Shown: positions 1-8,421 of the stretch, in pieces
Position numbering within the stretch: the first letter of the stretch is position 1
Layout of the letters: each line of letters begins with the position of its first letter
DNA from: Thalassocella blandensis
Lineage (GTDB): Bacteria > Pseudomonadota > Gammaproteobacteria > Pseudomonadales > Cellvibrionaceae
Assembly: GCA_902141825.1 (NCBI GenBank)
Contig: CABFPG010000012.1
Span: 1 to 64,000, forward strand
Length of the DNA stretch: 64,000 nt
Direction of reading: 5' to 3'
The notes under the pieces: generated by a model
The model's input: only the letters and a program-made list of their open reading frames with translations
Database searches by the model: none
Told to the model about the DNA's origin: nothing
Translations under genes and position numbers: made by a program

Positions 1-69
1 CGGCATTCAGCTAATGGCAATTTAAGCCCGGTTGAATTTGAAAAACAATACAATGAAATGTGTGCCTAA
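1..69 (+). mobile_element. IS3-family transposase OrfB, C-terminal end (partial)
   Basis: The first frame is open from the window edge to a TAA at 67-69 and reads RHSANGNLSPVEFEKQYNEM, then C-A-stop. This matches the usual end of IS3-family OrfB integrases (R-H-S-x-x-G-x-L-S-P-x-x-F/Y-E). The rest of the gene lies outside the window, so completeness cannot be judged. The motif is seen directly; the assignment to IS3 rests on family knowledge. Confidence 0.75.
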
Positions 70-99
70 ACTGGTGTCCACTTTTCATGGGTAAGACCA
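70..99. repeat. Probable terminal inverted repeat of the IS3-type element
   Basis: Directly after the transposase stop comes TGGTGTCCACTTTTCATGGG and then TAAGACCA. This position and sequence style (TGGTGTCC...) fit the right end of an IS3-group insertion sequence. The matching left end is outside the window, so the exact boundary and any target duplication cannot be checked. Confidence 0.5.
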
Positions 100-145
100 C
101 TTAAGAACAATTCAGGAATAAATCGCATGATAGAAGGGGAATTAT

Positions 146-394
146 ATGTCAGAAATTATAAGTAATGGAGATGGTCAGAACGGTCAAAACGATCAGATTA
201 TTCTTGGTGATGAAACATCTCAACAAGCGATTAGTTTTAAATTGGCGCAGGCTTTTTATAGCGAAATAACTGGAAAGTCAGAGAAGATTAATGAAAAATT
301 TACTAAGTCCTTTATTCTCAGTATAGAGAATATAGAACAGCTACATAAGCGCATAATTCAATCAACCACCCAGTATAATGTCGCTTCTGGATGA
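146..394 (+). CDS. Small hypothetical protein, possibly 3'-truncated
   Basis: This 82-residue ORF has a good ribosome site (GAAGGGG about 7 bases before the ATG) and starts about 50 bases after the IS3 end. The product is acidic and polar with no signal peptide or membrane segment; the C-terminal half (from about residue 30) looks helical. Its stop falls immediately before a GGGGACTGAAATAAAGGGGA repeat, so the reading frame may have been cut off by that element. I do not recognise the family with confidence. The low GC content agrees with recently acquired DNA. Confidence 0.45.
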   Translation: MSEIISNGDGQNGQNDQIILGDETSQQAISFKLAQAFYSEITGKSEKINEKFTKSFILSIENIEQLHKRIIQSTTQYNVASG

Positions 395-398
395 AATA

Positions 399-466
399 AA
401 GGGGACTGAAATAAAGGGGACAGATTTATTTAAAGGACATTAACTTAAAAAATAAATCTGCCCTAT
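399..466. repeat. Imperfect inverted repeat with GGGGACAGATTTATTT arms
   Basis: A partial direct repeat (AAATAAAGGGGA, twice between 394 and 420) leads into GGGGACAGATTTATTT at about 417-432. About 15 bases later the near-complement AAATAAATCTGCCCTA follows at about 450-465. The arms can form a hairpin. Similar GGGACAGATTTATTT sequences in gammaproteobacteria are often seen near IS200-like/REP-associated transposases; that link is family knowledge, not shown here. Confidence 0.55.
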
Positions 467-570
467 TTTTCATAACAAAAAGCTCAACAAAGACGCAGAA
501 AAATACACTGCGCCCGCTAGCTAAACGTTTTGAGTACACACTAATTAATTTAACTATCTTGGAATGTATT

Positions 571-2115
571 ATGGCGAAAGTTGCTTTAGACGCTCTATTA
601 CCTAGAGAAGATTTCGATGGAGATGAAACTCCTAGTTCTGCAAAAAAGAAAGAGTCATTTTCTATTTCAGACCTAAGAGAGGATGATTTTTTCTATTTAA
701 CCCTTCGAAAGCCTGATTTTCAGAGAGAAACCAATGAATGGACCCCGCAGAAAATATCAGGGTTAATTAAGAGCTTTATTTACGGTGAGCTAATACCAGC
801 AGTAATTCTTTGGCGTAGTAAAAGTGGTTATAACTTCGTAATTGATGGTTCACATCGTGTCAGTTCTCTAATAGCTTGGATTAATGATGACTATGGTGAT
901 GGGGCCATTACAAAACAAAGCTTTAACGGAATGGTACCTGAAGAACTAATTCAAATGGGTGAGCGAACTCGAAAGCTGGTAGAGAAAGAGGTTGGAAAGT
1001 ATGCAGACTATCAATTGGCGTTAAAGTTTCCTGAGCGTGTTTCGGATGAAATTCAGAGAAATGCAAAAAATCTTGGCTCCATTGCTGTTCAGCTTCAGTG
1101 GGTTGAAGGTGACGCAGATGTCGCAGAAGCATCATTTTTTAAAATCAACCAACAGGCGGCAAAAATAGACCCTACAGAGCTTAAATTAATTAAATCTAGA
1201 AAAAAGGCAAACGGTATCGCTTCGAGAGCGATAATCAAAGGTGGTAAAGGTCATCAGTACTGGGATAAGTTTAGTGAGGAAAAATCGAAAGAGATAAAGA
1301 GCCTTGCGGAAGAGATAAATAAATCGTTCTTTTTGCCAAAGCTAAAAAACCCTGTAAAAACACTGGATTTACCAATCGGCGGAAAAGGCTATTCTAGCCA
1401 AAGTCCCTTATTAATTTTTGAGTATGTTAACACTGTCAACGGAGTTGGTAGCGGCGAGGATGTTGAAAATGATGAATCCGGAGATGATACTATTAAATTT
1501 TTAAAAAAATCTAGAAAGATATCTAATCTTATTAATAGCACTCACCCTTCATCACTAGGGTTACATCCAGCTGTATACTTCTACTCTAAAACTGGACGCC
1601 ATAAAACCGCTTCTTTTTTTGCCGTAACGGAATTTTTAATTGAATTAGAAAGAAAAAACAAGCTCAATTACTTTACGGATAACAGGGAGGCGTTTGAAGA
1701 AACACTGATTGAGTATGACTTTATCAATCAGCAAATTCTAAGGCACTACCGAAGTTCTTCTAAAGCTGTTCCACATATCAAAAATTTTATGATTACGTTG
1801 CTTGATGAGCTGTCGGATAACGGGAAAGAGCTAGCCATTAAGAACACGTTGAAGCATGAAGACTTCAAATTCTTGAAGATGTCTGATGATGTTTCTGAGG
1901 ATACTGAGTCGGAAGATTTTTCATCAGCGGTCAAATCAGCTACCTTTATTACGGAAGCACTATTAAATGCTATTAGATGCAAAATATGCAATTCTAGAAT
2001 TCATGTAAACTCTATAACAATCGACCATAAAGATCGGAAGAAAGAGGGGGGTCTTGGAGGGCGTGATAATGCTCAACTTGCTCACCCTTACTGTAATAGT
2101 ACGTACAAAAACTAA
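571..2115 (+). CDS. DUF262 domain protein with C-terminal HNH nuclease (GmrSD-like)
   Basis: The product has about 514 residues. The N-terminal part has the DUF262/ParB-like pattern: FQRETNEWTPQKISGLIKSF near residue 50 and the VIDGSHRVSSLIAW motif near residue 92, equivalent to the DGQQR-type NTP-binding motif of GmrSD proteins. The last 45 residues form an HNH fold: CKIC, then TIDHKDRKKEGGLGGRDNAQ and a final H-P-Y-C-N. Proteins of this architecture are type IV restriction or anti-phage nucleases. I chose ATG 571 because GGAA lies 6 bases upstream; an in-frame TTG at 559 is less likely. The gene stands alone, is strongly AT-rich compared with the rest of the window, and sits beside an IS end, so horizontal origin is likely. 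Confidence 0.75.
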   Translation: MAKVALDALLPREDFDGDETPSSAKKKESFSISDLREDDFFYLTLRKPDFQRETNEWTPQKISGLIKSFIYGELIPAVILWRSKSGYNFVIDGSHRVSSLIAWINDDYGDGAITKQSFNGMVPEELIQMGERTRKLVEKEVGKYADYQLALKFPERVSDEIQRNAKNLGSIAVQLQWVEGDADVAEASFFKINQQAAKIDPTELKLIKSRKKANGIASRAIIKGGKGHQYWDKFSEEKSKEIKSLAEEINKSFFLPKLKNPVKTLDLPIGGKGYSSQSPLLIFEYVNTVNGVGSGEDVENDESGDDTIKFLKKSRKISNLINSTHPSSLGLHPAVYFYSKTGRHKTASFFAVTEFLIELERKNKLNYFTDNREAFEETLIEYDFINQQILRHYRSSSKAVPHIKNFMITLLDELSDNGKELAIKNTLKHEDFKFLKMSDDVSEDTESEDFSSAVKSATFITEALLNAIRCKICNSRIHVNSITIDHKDRKKEGGLGGRDNAQLAHPYCNSTYKN

Positions 2116-2432
2116 AGAAAAAACATCAAAAAAAATGGGACAAATTGAATTATTTTATTAAGTAGTCCATGTGGAAATATAGCCAAGAAAAATATATCTT
2201 TCCCTTTTTTACGCTATATTGAGTTTATTTGCAATTGCCCGAGGTCTTTATTTGGTTTGACCTGTTCAGAATGTCGCGAAACAAAAATGAAACAACTTGA
2301 TGAGACTAGAAAACGTCTTAAATATAAAAAATGGGACAGATTTATTTTCTGTCAACCTAACGAATTATTTAAAAGTTAATTTTATAACTAAATTCAAATG
2401 CTTTTTGAACCCAATAATCGAGATGCCTTTTA
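2116..2432. other. AT-rich intergenic stretch with second GGGACAGATTTATTT copy
   Basis: No complete gene is visible. A copy of GGGACAGATTTATTT lies at 2333-2347, inside a small hairpin (GACAGA/TCTGTC, 2335-2353), in the same orientation as the copy near 418; a weaker GGGACAAATTGAATTATTTT lies at about 2145. A start-less open frame covers about 2200-2380 on the plus strand and carries C-N-C and C-S-E-C pairs like a zinc-ribbon tail. It may be a gene remnant but cannot be assigned. Confidence 0.4.
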
Positions 2433-2533
2433 GAGCGCCGGAGTGTTTAGCAATGAAACCGTAGGAGGCAGGAAGCCGACTTCGAGCGTACAGGGAGGTA
2501 TTTACAGCGAGTTTCGTTGCTGAATACTGCGGC
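2433..2533. repeat. Long imperfect inverted repeat (about 27-bp arms)
   Basis: The left arm at 2433-2459 starts GAGCGCCGGAGTGTTTAGCA. The right arm ends at about 2533 with CGGCGCTC and is its complement with only four mismatches. The loop contains TACAGGGAGGTATTTACAGC, a phrase common in dispersed palindromic elements of marine gammaproteobacteria. It may be a REP/MITE-like element. The following bases to 2775 hold further short palindromes (GGTCCTTCGGACC; CAAAAACGT/ACGTTTTTG at about 2713-2735) but no credible gene. Confidence 0.6.
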
Positions 2534-2776
2534 GCTCTTTGCACGGTTCTTTTGGCTCCAGCGATCCGATTTGAGAGACTGATTGGTGGAACCTAGAATG
2601 GGCGCGTTCTTTCGGTGCTAGTAATGTAGAACCGCGATATCTGGATTTGCGGGATGGACTCGCCTCGTCCTGAGGCTCGGTCCTTCGGACCGCCGTCGCT
2701 TCGCTCCAGCGCCCAAAAACGTTCCTGACGTTTTTGTGAACCGGGACTTGGAACAAGCCCCCAGGTGACCGACAAA

Positions 2777-2811
2777 TAAAAAACCCCCGCTCTTTCGAGC
2801 GAGGGTTTTTA
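2777..2811 (-). terminator. Rho-independent terminator after tRNA-Ala
   Basis: A stem of CCCTCGCTC pairing with GAGCGGGGG around a short loop is flanked by A and T runs on both sides, so it can terminate the minus-strand tRNA transcript. It starts only a few bases after the tRNA 3' end. Confidence 0.8.
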
Positions 2812-2813
2812 TT

Positions 2814-2889
2814 TGGTGGAGCCTAGCGGGATCGAACCGCTGACCTCAACACTGCCAGTGTTGCGCTCTCCCAGCTGAGCTAAGGCCCC
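2814..2889 (-). tRNA. tRNA-Ala(GGC)
   Basis: On the minus strand the sequence begins GGGGCCTTAGCTCAGCTGGG and ends with an encoded CCA. The 7-bp acceptor stem (one G-U pair), D arm, anticodon arm CAACA/TGTTG with loop CTGGCAG (anticodon GGC, reads GCC), and T arm with GGTTCGATC are all intact. The length is 76 bases. It lies downstream of gltX in the same direction, a common gammaproteobacterial arrangement. Confidence 0.93.
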
Positions 2890-2915
2890 ATAAACTTTGG
2901 GATTCTTTGTAACTT

Positions 2916-3240
2916 GGTCAGCGGTGCTTTTAAGATCGAACCGCTGCCGATATGTCGGACCACCTCAACACCACCAGTGTTGCGCTCTCCCAGCTGAGCT
3001 AAGGCCCCATAAACTTTGGGATTCTTTGTAACTTGGTCAGCGGTGCTTTTAAGATCGAACCGCTGCCGATATGTCGGACCACCTCAACACCACCAGTGTT
3101 GCGCTCTCCCAGCTGAGCTAAGGCCCCATAAACTTTGGGATTCTTTGTAACTTGGTCAGCGATGCTTTTAAAATCGAACCGCTGCCGATATGTCGGACCA
3201 CCTCAACACCACCAGTGTTGCGCTCTTCAGCTTGGCTAGA
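2916..3240 (-). repeat. Three tandem 119-bp tRNA-Ala-like units (pseudo-tRNAs)
   Basis: Units at about 2916-3008, 3035-3127 and 3154-3240 repeat with a 119-bp period, including the spacer with AAACTTTGGGATTCTTTG. Each copies the 5' half of tRNA-Ala through the anticodon stem, but the loop reads CTGGTGG (GGT, a threonine-type anticodon). The variable region is expanded with a CCGA/TCGG hairpin, and the T-arm is disrupted by an insertion (TTAAAAGCA). The third unit loses the acceptor 5' end. They are unlikely to be working tRNAs. They lie between gltX and the intact tRNA-Ala, so they are probably co-transcribed with them. Confidence 0.8.
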
Positions 3241-3285
3241 CCCGAAAATCGAAGAGCGCGCATTTTATCAGTGATTGGCTTGCTG

Positions 3286-4818
3286 TCAACTGTCTCGTGA
3301 CTCTAATTCTTCCATTGCTTCCTGATTGAGGTGTTTTTGTACATCTGCGTACTCTTTTTCGAAGCGTTTGAGCACTTTTTTACCAGCTCCGCCCAGAACT
3401 TCGATGGCTTCGCGTAGACGCGCGCGGCTAAGGTCTGAGCCCAGAAGGTCCATGGCGTCCATTACGGAGAAGGAAGCGGTGGTGCCGGAGATGGCTACGA
3501 ATAAGGGAGCGTTGAAGTCTTTGAGCTTTACCGTCATGCCGTCGGACAGGTGCTTGAGAGACTTGAAGATTGTGTCTCTATCCCAGATGCGAATGGCTTC
3601 CAGGGTCCACAGGGCGAACTGCAGCACTTTCTTTTGCTCTTCCAGTGGCAGTTTGTTTTCCGCGAAGCTGGCTTCTGTAATGGGCAGTTTGCCTGCGGCA
3701 AGGAAAGATACCATCGGGATAAAATCCGAGAGTGTTTCCATGCGCTTTTGCACGTGGGGTATCACTTTCAGCAGGTTGTCTTCGTTCAGCAACCAGGTGC
3801 CTAGTTTTTGAGCCAGTGCTTTTTCATCCAGATCTTCGCGAATCCACATGCCATTTAACCAGCTGAGTTTGGTGACATCGAATATCGGGCCACCAAGAGA
3901 GACGCGCTTGATATCAAAATTTTCCTGCATCTCCGCCAGAGAAAACTTCTCGCGCTCATCCGGCATGGACCAGCCCATTCGCCCCAGGTAGTTGGTCAAT
4001 GCTTCGGGCAAGTACCCCATGCGCTGGTAATAGAGGATGCTGGTTGGATTTTTGCGCTTGCTGAGCTTGGTTTTGTCCGGGTTGCGCAACAAGGGTAAGT
4101 GGCAGAATACCGGGGCTTCCCAACCAAAGTATTTGTATAGCAACAAATGTTTGGGGGCCGAGTTAATCCATTCTTCGCCACGAAGTACATGGGTAATTTT
4201 CATTAAATGGTCATCGACCACATTTGCCAGGTGGTATGTGGGCATGCCGTCGGATTTCATCAGAATTTGTGCATCCACCAGGGACCAGTCCAGTTCCATG
4301 GTGCCACGCAACAGGTCTTCCACCGCACATGTGCCCTCTTCTTCCGGTACCATCATTCGAATAACGTATGGGGCGTTTGCAGCTTCGCGCTTGGCAACTT
4401 CTTCGTCGCTTAACTTTAAGTCTGATGGTTTAAGCGCGGAATGAATGCCCGCTTCTTTGCGTTCGGCACGCAATGCATCCAGCTCTTCTGCGGTGCGGTA
4501 ACATTTGAATGCGTGTCCAGCATCCAGCAATTGTTGAACGTGCTGTAGATAGATGTCTTTTCGTTCACTTTGACGGTATGGGCCGTGCTCACCCCCAACA
4601 TCCGGGCCTTCGGCCCAGTCCAAACCCAACCAGCGTAAAGAGTCGTATATCGCTTGTTCGGATTCTGGAGTGGAACGCGCCTGGTCGGTGTCTTCTATTC
4701 GTAAAATAAACTGGCCGCCATGTTGTTTGGCAAAACACAGGTTAAATAAGGCGATGTAGGCGGTACCAACGTGAGGATCACCCGTGGGTGAAGGAGCAAT
4801 ACGGGTTCTAACCGTCAT
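3286..4818 (-). CDS. gltX: Glutamyl-tRNA synthetase
   Basis: This class I aminoacyl-tRNA synthetase charges tRNA-Glu in the cytoplasm and also feeds tetrapyrrole synthesis. The product starts [20 protein letters not shown], where HVGT is the HIGH-type signature, and carries KLSKR (the KMSKS loop) in the middle. The length from this start, 510 residues, is slightly longer than the E. coli enzyme (471). An upstream in-frame ATG at 4848 would add ten residues, but AAGAGG lies about 7 bases before 4818. Downstream on the same strand are the tRNA-Ala-like units and tRNA-Ala. Confidence 0.95.
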   Translation of the reverse strand: MTVRTRIAPSPTGDPHVGTAYIALFNLCFAKQHGGQFILRIEDTDQARSTPESEQAIYDSLRWLGLDWAEGPDVGGEHGPYRQSERKDIYLQHVQQLLDAGHAFKCYRTAEELDALRAERKEAGIHSALKPSDLKLSDEEVAKREAANAPYVIRMMVPEEEGTCAVEDLLRGTMELDWSLVDAQILMKSDGMPTYHLANVVDDHLMKITHVLRGEEWINSAPKHLLLYKYFGWEAPVFCHLPLLRNPDKTKLSKRKNPTSILYYQRMGYLPEALTNYLGRMGWSMPDEREKFSLAEMQENFDIKRVSLGGPIFDVTKLSWLNGMWIREDLDEKALAQKLGTWLLNEDNLLKVIPHVQKRMETLSDFIPMVSFLAAGKLPITEASFAENKLPLEEQKKVLQFALWTLEAIRIWDRDTIFKSLKHLSDGMTVKLKDFNAPLFVAISGTTASFSVMDAMDLLGSDLSRARLREAIEVLGGAGKKVLKRFEKEYADVQKHLNQEAMEELESRDS

Positions 4819-5061
4819 TATGAGAACCTCTTGAAAAATATGGGTCAAATGTCTTGGGCGCGCATTATAACGGTGTTTCGTTTGCTATGCATGATGGAAA
4901 GGTGCAATTAACAGCCATGGCTGGAAATTATTTCTGGCAAGCTATGATAAGCTCTCTTGCATTTGCTTTGCGCGCCCGCATTTTTGATTCATCCGTGTTT
5001 ACCAAGCCAATTCAATAAGCGCCAACAGCATTCACCCCCGACAGGAAAAGAGAATCCCATA

Positions 5062-5625
5062 ATGAGTTTTACCGATTTGTTATTAAGCCGACGCTCCGTT
5101 ACTGCGAACGATTTAATTGAACCCGGTCCAAATGAAGACCAATTGACAACCATTTTACAGGCCGCGCATCGCGTGCCAGACCATAAAAAATTAGGCCCCT
5201 GGCGATTTATTGTTTTTCAGGGAGATGCAAGAAGATCATTTGGCAATACTTTACGAGACATATTTGCTCAGGATAATCCCGACGCTAGCGAAAAGCTTTT
5301 GGAGTTTGAACAACAACGATTCACACGCGCGCCGTTAGTGATTGCGGTAATCAGCTCTCCCGTGGAAGAACCAAAAGCGCCGGAATGGGAACAGGTATTG
5401 TCAGCGGGTGCAGCCTGTCAAAATATTTTACTCGCGGCTACCGCCATGGGGTTTGGCTCGCAATGGTTAACAGAATGGTATGCCTTTCACAGCAAAGTGG
5501 ATGCTGCGCTTGAATTAAAACCCAGTGAGAAAGTTGCGGGTTATATGTATATTGGCAGTTTTGCCTCACCGCCAACGGAGCGCAATCGCCCCTCTTTAGA
5601 AGAACGCATTAGCTTTTGGAAATAA
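5062..5625 (+). CDS. Nitroreductase family protein (YdjA-like)
   Basis: This 187-residue protein begins MSFTDLLLSRRSVTANDLIE. The RRS near the N-terminus and the following PGPNEDQL...AAHRVPDHKKLGPWRF are typical of the small YdjA-type FMN nitroreductases, which use NAD(P)H and FMN. The segment ACQNILLAATAMGFGSQWLT is the conserved FMN-binding helix. The substrate is unknown. A longer frame opens at 4957, but the family starts at the MSF methionine. The next gene starts 8 bases after the stop, suggesting an operon. Confidence 0.85.
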   Translation: MSFTDLLLSRRSVTANDLIEPGPNEDQLTTILQAAHRVPDHKKLGPWRFIVFQGDARRSFGNTLRDIFAQDNPDASEKLLEFEQQRFTRAPLVIAVISSPVEEPKAPEWEQVLSAGAACQNILLAATAMGFGSQWLTEWYAFHSKVDAALELKPSEKVAGYMYIGSFASPPTERNRPSLEERISFWK

Positions 5626-5633
5626 GCTTCTCC

Positions 5634-6131
5634 ATGAATAATTCACAATGCCCTTGCGGTGGTTATCTGTCCCATAGTGATTACGCATCCTGTTGCGAAC
5701 CTTTGCACAAGGGTGCGTCTCAGGCGGCAACGCCCGAGCAGCTCATGCGTTCTCGCTTTAGCGCTTTTGCTCGGCAAAATGCCGAGTATCTGACTGAGAC
5801 GCTGCATCCAAGTCAACGCAATGCAACGACCTTGAGTGAGTTACAAACCTCTTTCGAACAAGCGCGAACACACTGGCTCTCTCTGGCGATTATGGACGCT
5901 CCAAAAGCTTCGCCGCTCGAGGGCTGGGTGGAGTTTGTTGCGTTTTATTCAGATCAGGAGGCTTCCGCAGCAAACCGGAATGTGCAGCAACTTCACGAAA
6001 AGTCACGCTTTGTTTTTGAACAGCAACGCTGGTTCTATATTGACGGGGAGCATCTTGCACCGGTGAAACTTGGACGGAATGATCTCTGCTGGTGTGGCAG
6101 CGGGAAGAAATTAAAGAAGTGTCATTCTTGA
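5634..6131 (+). CDS. YchJ-like SEC-C motif protein (UPF0225)
   Basis: The 165-residue product has the YchJ layout: an N-terminal SEC-C zinc motif (CPCGGYLSHSDYASCCEPLH), a central NTF2-like domain (about residues 30-140), and a C-terminal SEC-C motif (GRNDLCWCGSGKKLKKCH). The two cysteine/histidine clusters are expected to bind zinc. The biochemical role is not known. ATG 5634 is preferred over the in-frame TTG at 5616, which would overlap the preceding nitroreductase gene. Confidence 0.88.
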   Translation: MNNSQCPCGGYLSHSDYASCCEPLHKGASQAATPEQLMRSRFSAFARQNAEYLTETLHPSQRNATTLSELQTSFEQARTHWLSLAIMDAPKASPLEGWVEFVAFYSDQEASAANRNVQQLHEKSRFVFEQQRWFYIDGEHLAPVKLGRNDLCWCGSGKKLKKCHS

Positions 6132-6513
6132 TTTAGGTGTTGTGCCAGTTGCAGGTGAAATAACCGGGGGGTTAAACAGCGTAGTTGCTCTTTAATATTT
6201 TTTTGATAGTTGCTTTTGACAGTTGCTCTTCAATAAATTCCCCTCAATTGTATCTCTTGACGAGTATCTATTCCCTATTCACTTTTTCCCTCTTTCCATT
6301 CCATTTCCGCTCTCTCTCCATTCTATTTCCTCACTCTATGCTCCCAGTTTTGCCCACCACCTTCCTCTTTACAGAGCTTAACCCCTGCCAAAGCAGGGCT
6401 TAAGAGCCGGAGTTAAGAGCTAAAAGCCCAGAGGCGACGCTGTGCGCACTATCTTTTTGAAGAGTTGTTTTAAACAAGCCTGTCGCTGCTCAACAGAGAT
6501 AAAGGTAATTCCA
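6132..6513. other. Intergenic region without recognisable genes
   Basis: About 380 bases between the YchJ-like gene and the DUF2058 gene. An open frame at 6185-6403 is T/C-rich, encodes a low-complexity Phe/Leu/Ser string and has no ribosome site, so it is not called. I see no promoter or RNA structure that I can support. Confidence 0.5.
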
Positions 6514-6534
6514 GCAAAAAAGCCCGCTTTTTTA
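6514..6534 (-). terminator. Terminator after the DUF2058 gene
   Basis: On the minus strand the sequence AAAAAAGCGGGCTTTTTTGC begins right at the stop codon region; AAAAAGC pairs with GCTTTTT and a T run follows. Confidence 0.6.
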
Positions 6535-7074
6535 TTACCACATTAAATCATCAGGAATTTGATAATCCGCATAGGGATCTTCTTCATCCAGCGTTTCCTG
6601 TGAGCGCTCATTTTGACACACGATAAAACTTGCATCTCGCGCTACAATTTTTTCTGCAATTACTGCCGGCACCAACTCATAGTTCTCACCAGCCTTGGCA
6701 ATGGCGAGTTGACCGCGAGTTAACTGGTCCTGCACCAGCGCACCGACATAAATCTTTTTAATTTTACTGCCATCGGTGAAGCTGTATGCAATATCCCCCT
6801 CACCTTTGGCTTTTGCGTTCAGACTAATAAGTTGCTTAATCTGCGCTTCTATCGCTTTTTTCTGGGCAATTGCATCGCGTTCAGCATTGAGCTGGCGATC
6901 TCGCTCGGCTTTTTCAGCCTGGGCTTTTTGTGCATTTGCTTTGGTTTCATCAATCACAGGCTGTTTGGATTTACGGTTAACCTTATCCTGTTTGCGCTTG
7001 TCTTTGTTGGCTTGTTTGGCCTTTTTAGCATCCACCAAGCCCGCTTTAAGCAGCTGATCCTGTAAAGTACTCAC
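6535..7074 (-). CDS. DUF2058 (YaiL-like) protein
   Basis: The 179-residue product begins MSTLQDQLLKAGLVDAKKAK, the conserved opening of DUF2058/YaiL nucleoprotein-like proteins. A long Lys/Ala/Glu/Gln-rich helix follows (residues about 15-85), then a compact C-terminal domain (DGSKIKKIYVGALVQDQLTR, later LVPAVIAEKI). It is cytoplasmic and highly charged. The function is not established. It is a single gene, divergent from dusA. Confidence 0.85.
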   Translation of the reverse strand: MSTLQDQLLKAGLVDAKKAKQANKDKRKQDKVNRKSKQPVIDETKANAQKAQAEKAERDRQLNAERDAIAQKKAIEAQIKQLISLNAKAKGEGDIAYSFTDGSKIKKIYVGALVQDQLTRGQLAIAKAGENYELVPAVIAEKIVARDASFIVCQNERSQETLDEEDPYADYQIPDDLMW

Positions 7075-7265
7075 AATCTACCTCGTATTCTTCTGGCGCG
7101 TTCTATGTTGATTGAAATTATCCTGCAATTACGCATGAAAAACAAAAGTAAATTTTTGCCTATTTTGCCGCTTTCTGGTCAAATTCACGTTTGACATTAT
7201 TCGCAGCTAATTAAGCCTGAACATGCGCTTTCAGCGAATATGCGTAGTTATTTAAAGAGGTTACA

Positions 7266-8246
7266 TTGTCTTCCACTCCCGCATACCACCGATTTTCCAT
7301 TGCCCCCATGATGGACTGGTCAGACCGGCATTGCCGGTATTTCTGGCGTTTACTCACTCAACACAGCCTGCTGTACACCGAAATGGTCACCACAGGCGCT
7401 TTGATCCATGGGGATCGAGAACGATTTTTACGCTTTAACGCCGAAGAACAACCCCTTGCTATTCAGCTAGGCGGCAGCAGCCCCGAAGATTTAGCACAGT
7501 GTGCCACCATGGCAGAGGATTGGGGCTACACCGAGGTCAACCTCAATTGTGGCTGCCCCAGTGACCGCGTTCAAGTCGGGAAAATCGGCGCTATTTTAAT
7601 GGCAGAGCCTGAGCTGGTAGCGCAATGTGTTTCCGCCATGCGCGAAGCCTGTTCTATTCCCGTCACGGTCAAACATCGCATTGGCATTGACGACATGGAC
7701 GATTACGAAGGGCTGCGTCATTTCGTCGCCACTGTCGCCAGCGCCGGCTGTGACACTTTCATCGTGCATGCGCGCAAGGCCTGGCTGAAGGGCTTAAGCC
7801 CGAAAGAAAACCGCGAAGTACCGCCTCTCCGCTATGAGCTGGTTTACCAATTGAAGCAAGAGTTTCCGCACTTAAACATTATTATCAACGGCGGAATCAC
7901 CACCATTGAGCAGACTTCTACCCTGCTGGAACACGTGGACGGGGTAATGATTGGCCGTGAGGCATACCATAACCCTTACTTTCTTGCTGAAATAGACCAG
8001 GTTTTGTTCAACGATCACACAAACCCATTATCTCGTGAACAAATACTGCTGCGTTTTGTCGATTACTGTGAGAGTGAAATTAAACGGGGCACTCGGCTGC
8101 ATCACATGAGCCGTCATATTTTAGGCCTGTACCAGGGACAGCCTCGCGCCCGGATATTTCGCCGGTACATTACCGAAAACGCCAGTAAAGCCGAGGCAGG
8201 CAGCGAGATTTTGCGCGAAGCACTTGAAATTGTTCAGCCCAGCTAA
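7266..8246 (+). CDS. dusA: tRNA-dihydrouridine synthase A
   Basis: DusA is an FMN enzyme that reduces uridines 20/20a in the D loop of tRNA. The 326-residue product carries the family motifs: SIAPMMDWSDRHCRYFWRLL at the FMN site, VNLNCGCPSDRVQVGKIGAI with the catalytic cysteine, VHARKAWLKGLSPKENREVP (specific for the DusA branch), and INGGITT plus GVMIGREAYHNP. The start is an uncommon TTG at 7266, supported by AAAGAGG five bases upstream; the next methionine would remove part of the FMN site. Confidence 0.93.
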   Translation: MSSTPAYHRFSIAPMMDWSDRHCRYFWRLLTQHSLLYTEMVTTGALIHGDRERFLRFNAEEQPLAIQLGGSSPEDLAQCATMAEDWGYTEVNLNCGCPSDRVQVGKIGAILMAEPELVAQCVSAMREACSIPVTVKHRIGIDDMDDYEGLRHFVATVASAGCDTFIVHARKAWLKGLSPKENREVPPLRYELVYQLKQEFPHLNIIINGGITTIEQTSTLLEHVDGVMIGREAYHNPYFLAEIDQVLFNDHTNPLSREQILLRFVDYCESEIKRGTRLHHMSRHILGLYQGQPRARIFRRYITENASKAEAGSEILREALEIVQPS

Positions 8247-8421
8247 GACATAATGAAAGACAGAAAACACCATTGCCTTACCCACACATGTTGTAGGTAA
8301 ACTAACAAAACGTAAATCGCGGTTGTGCTCGTCCAGCACAACTCGGATAATGCAGCACAGCATTAACCCATGCACGACAAGAATAATTACTTCATCGTTA
8401 ACGAAATTCGGAGCGAGCCAC

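Noticed and set aside
2502-2775. Minus-strand ORFs of 84 and 60 residues
   Set aside because: They run through palindromes and toward the tRNA terminator, have no ribosome site and no protein-like composition.
2882-3238. 119-bp direct repeats as a CRISPR array
   Set aside because: The repeats are contiguous with no unique spacers and are clearly derived from the adjacent tRNA-Ala.
6185-6403. 72-residue plus-strand ORF
   Set aside because: Low-complexity T/C-rich stretch without a ribosome site.
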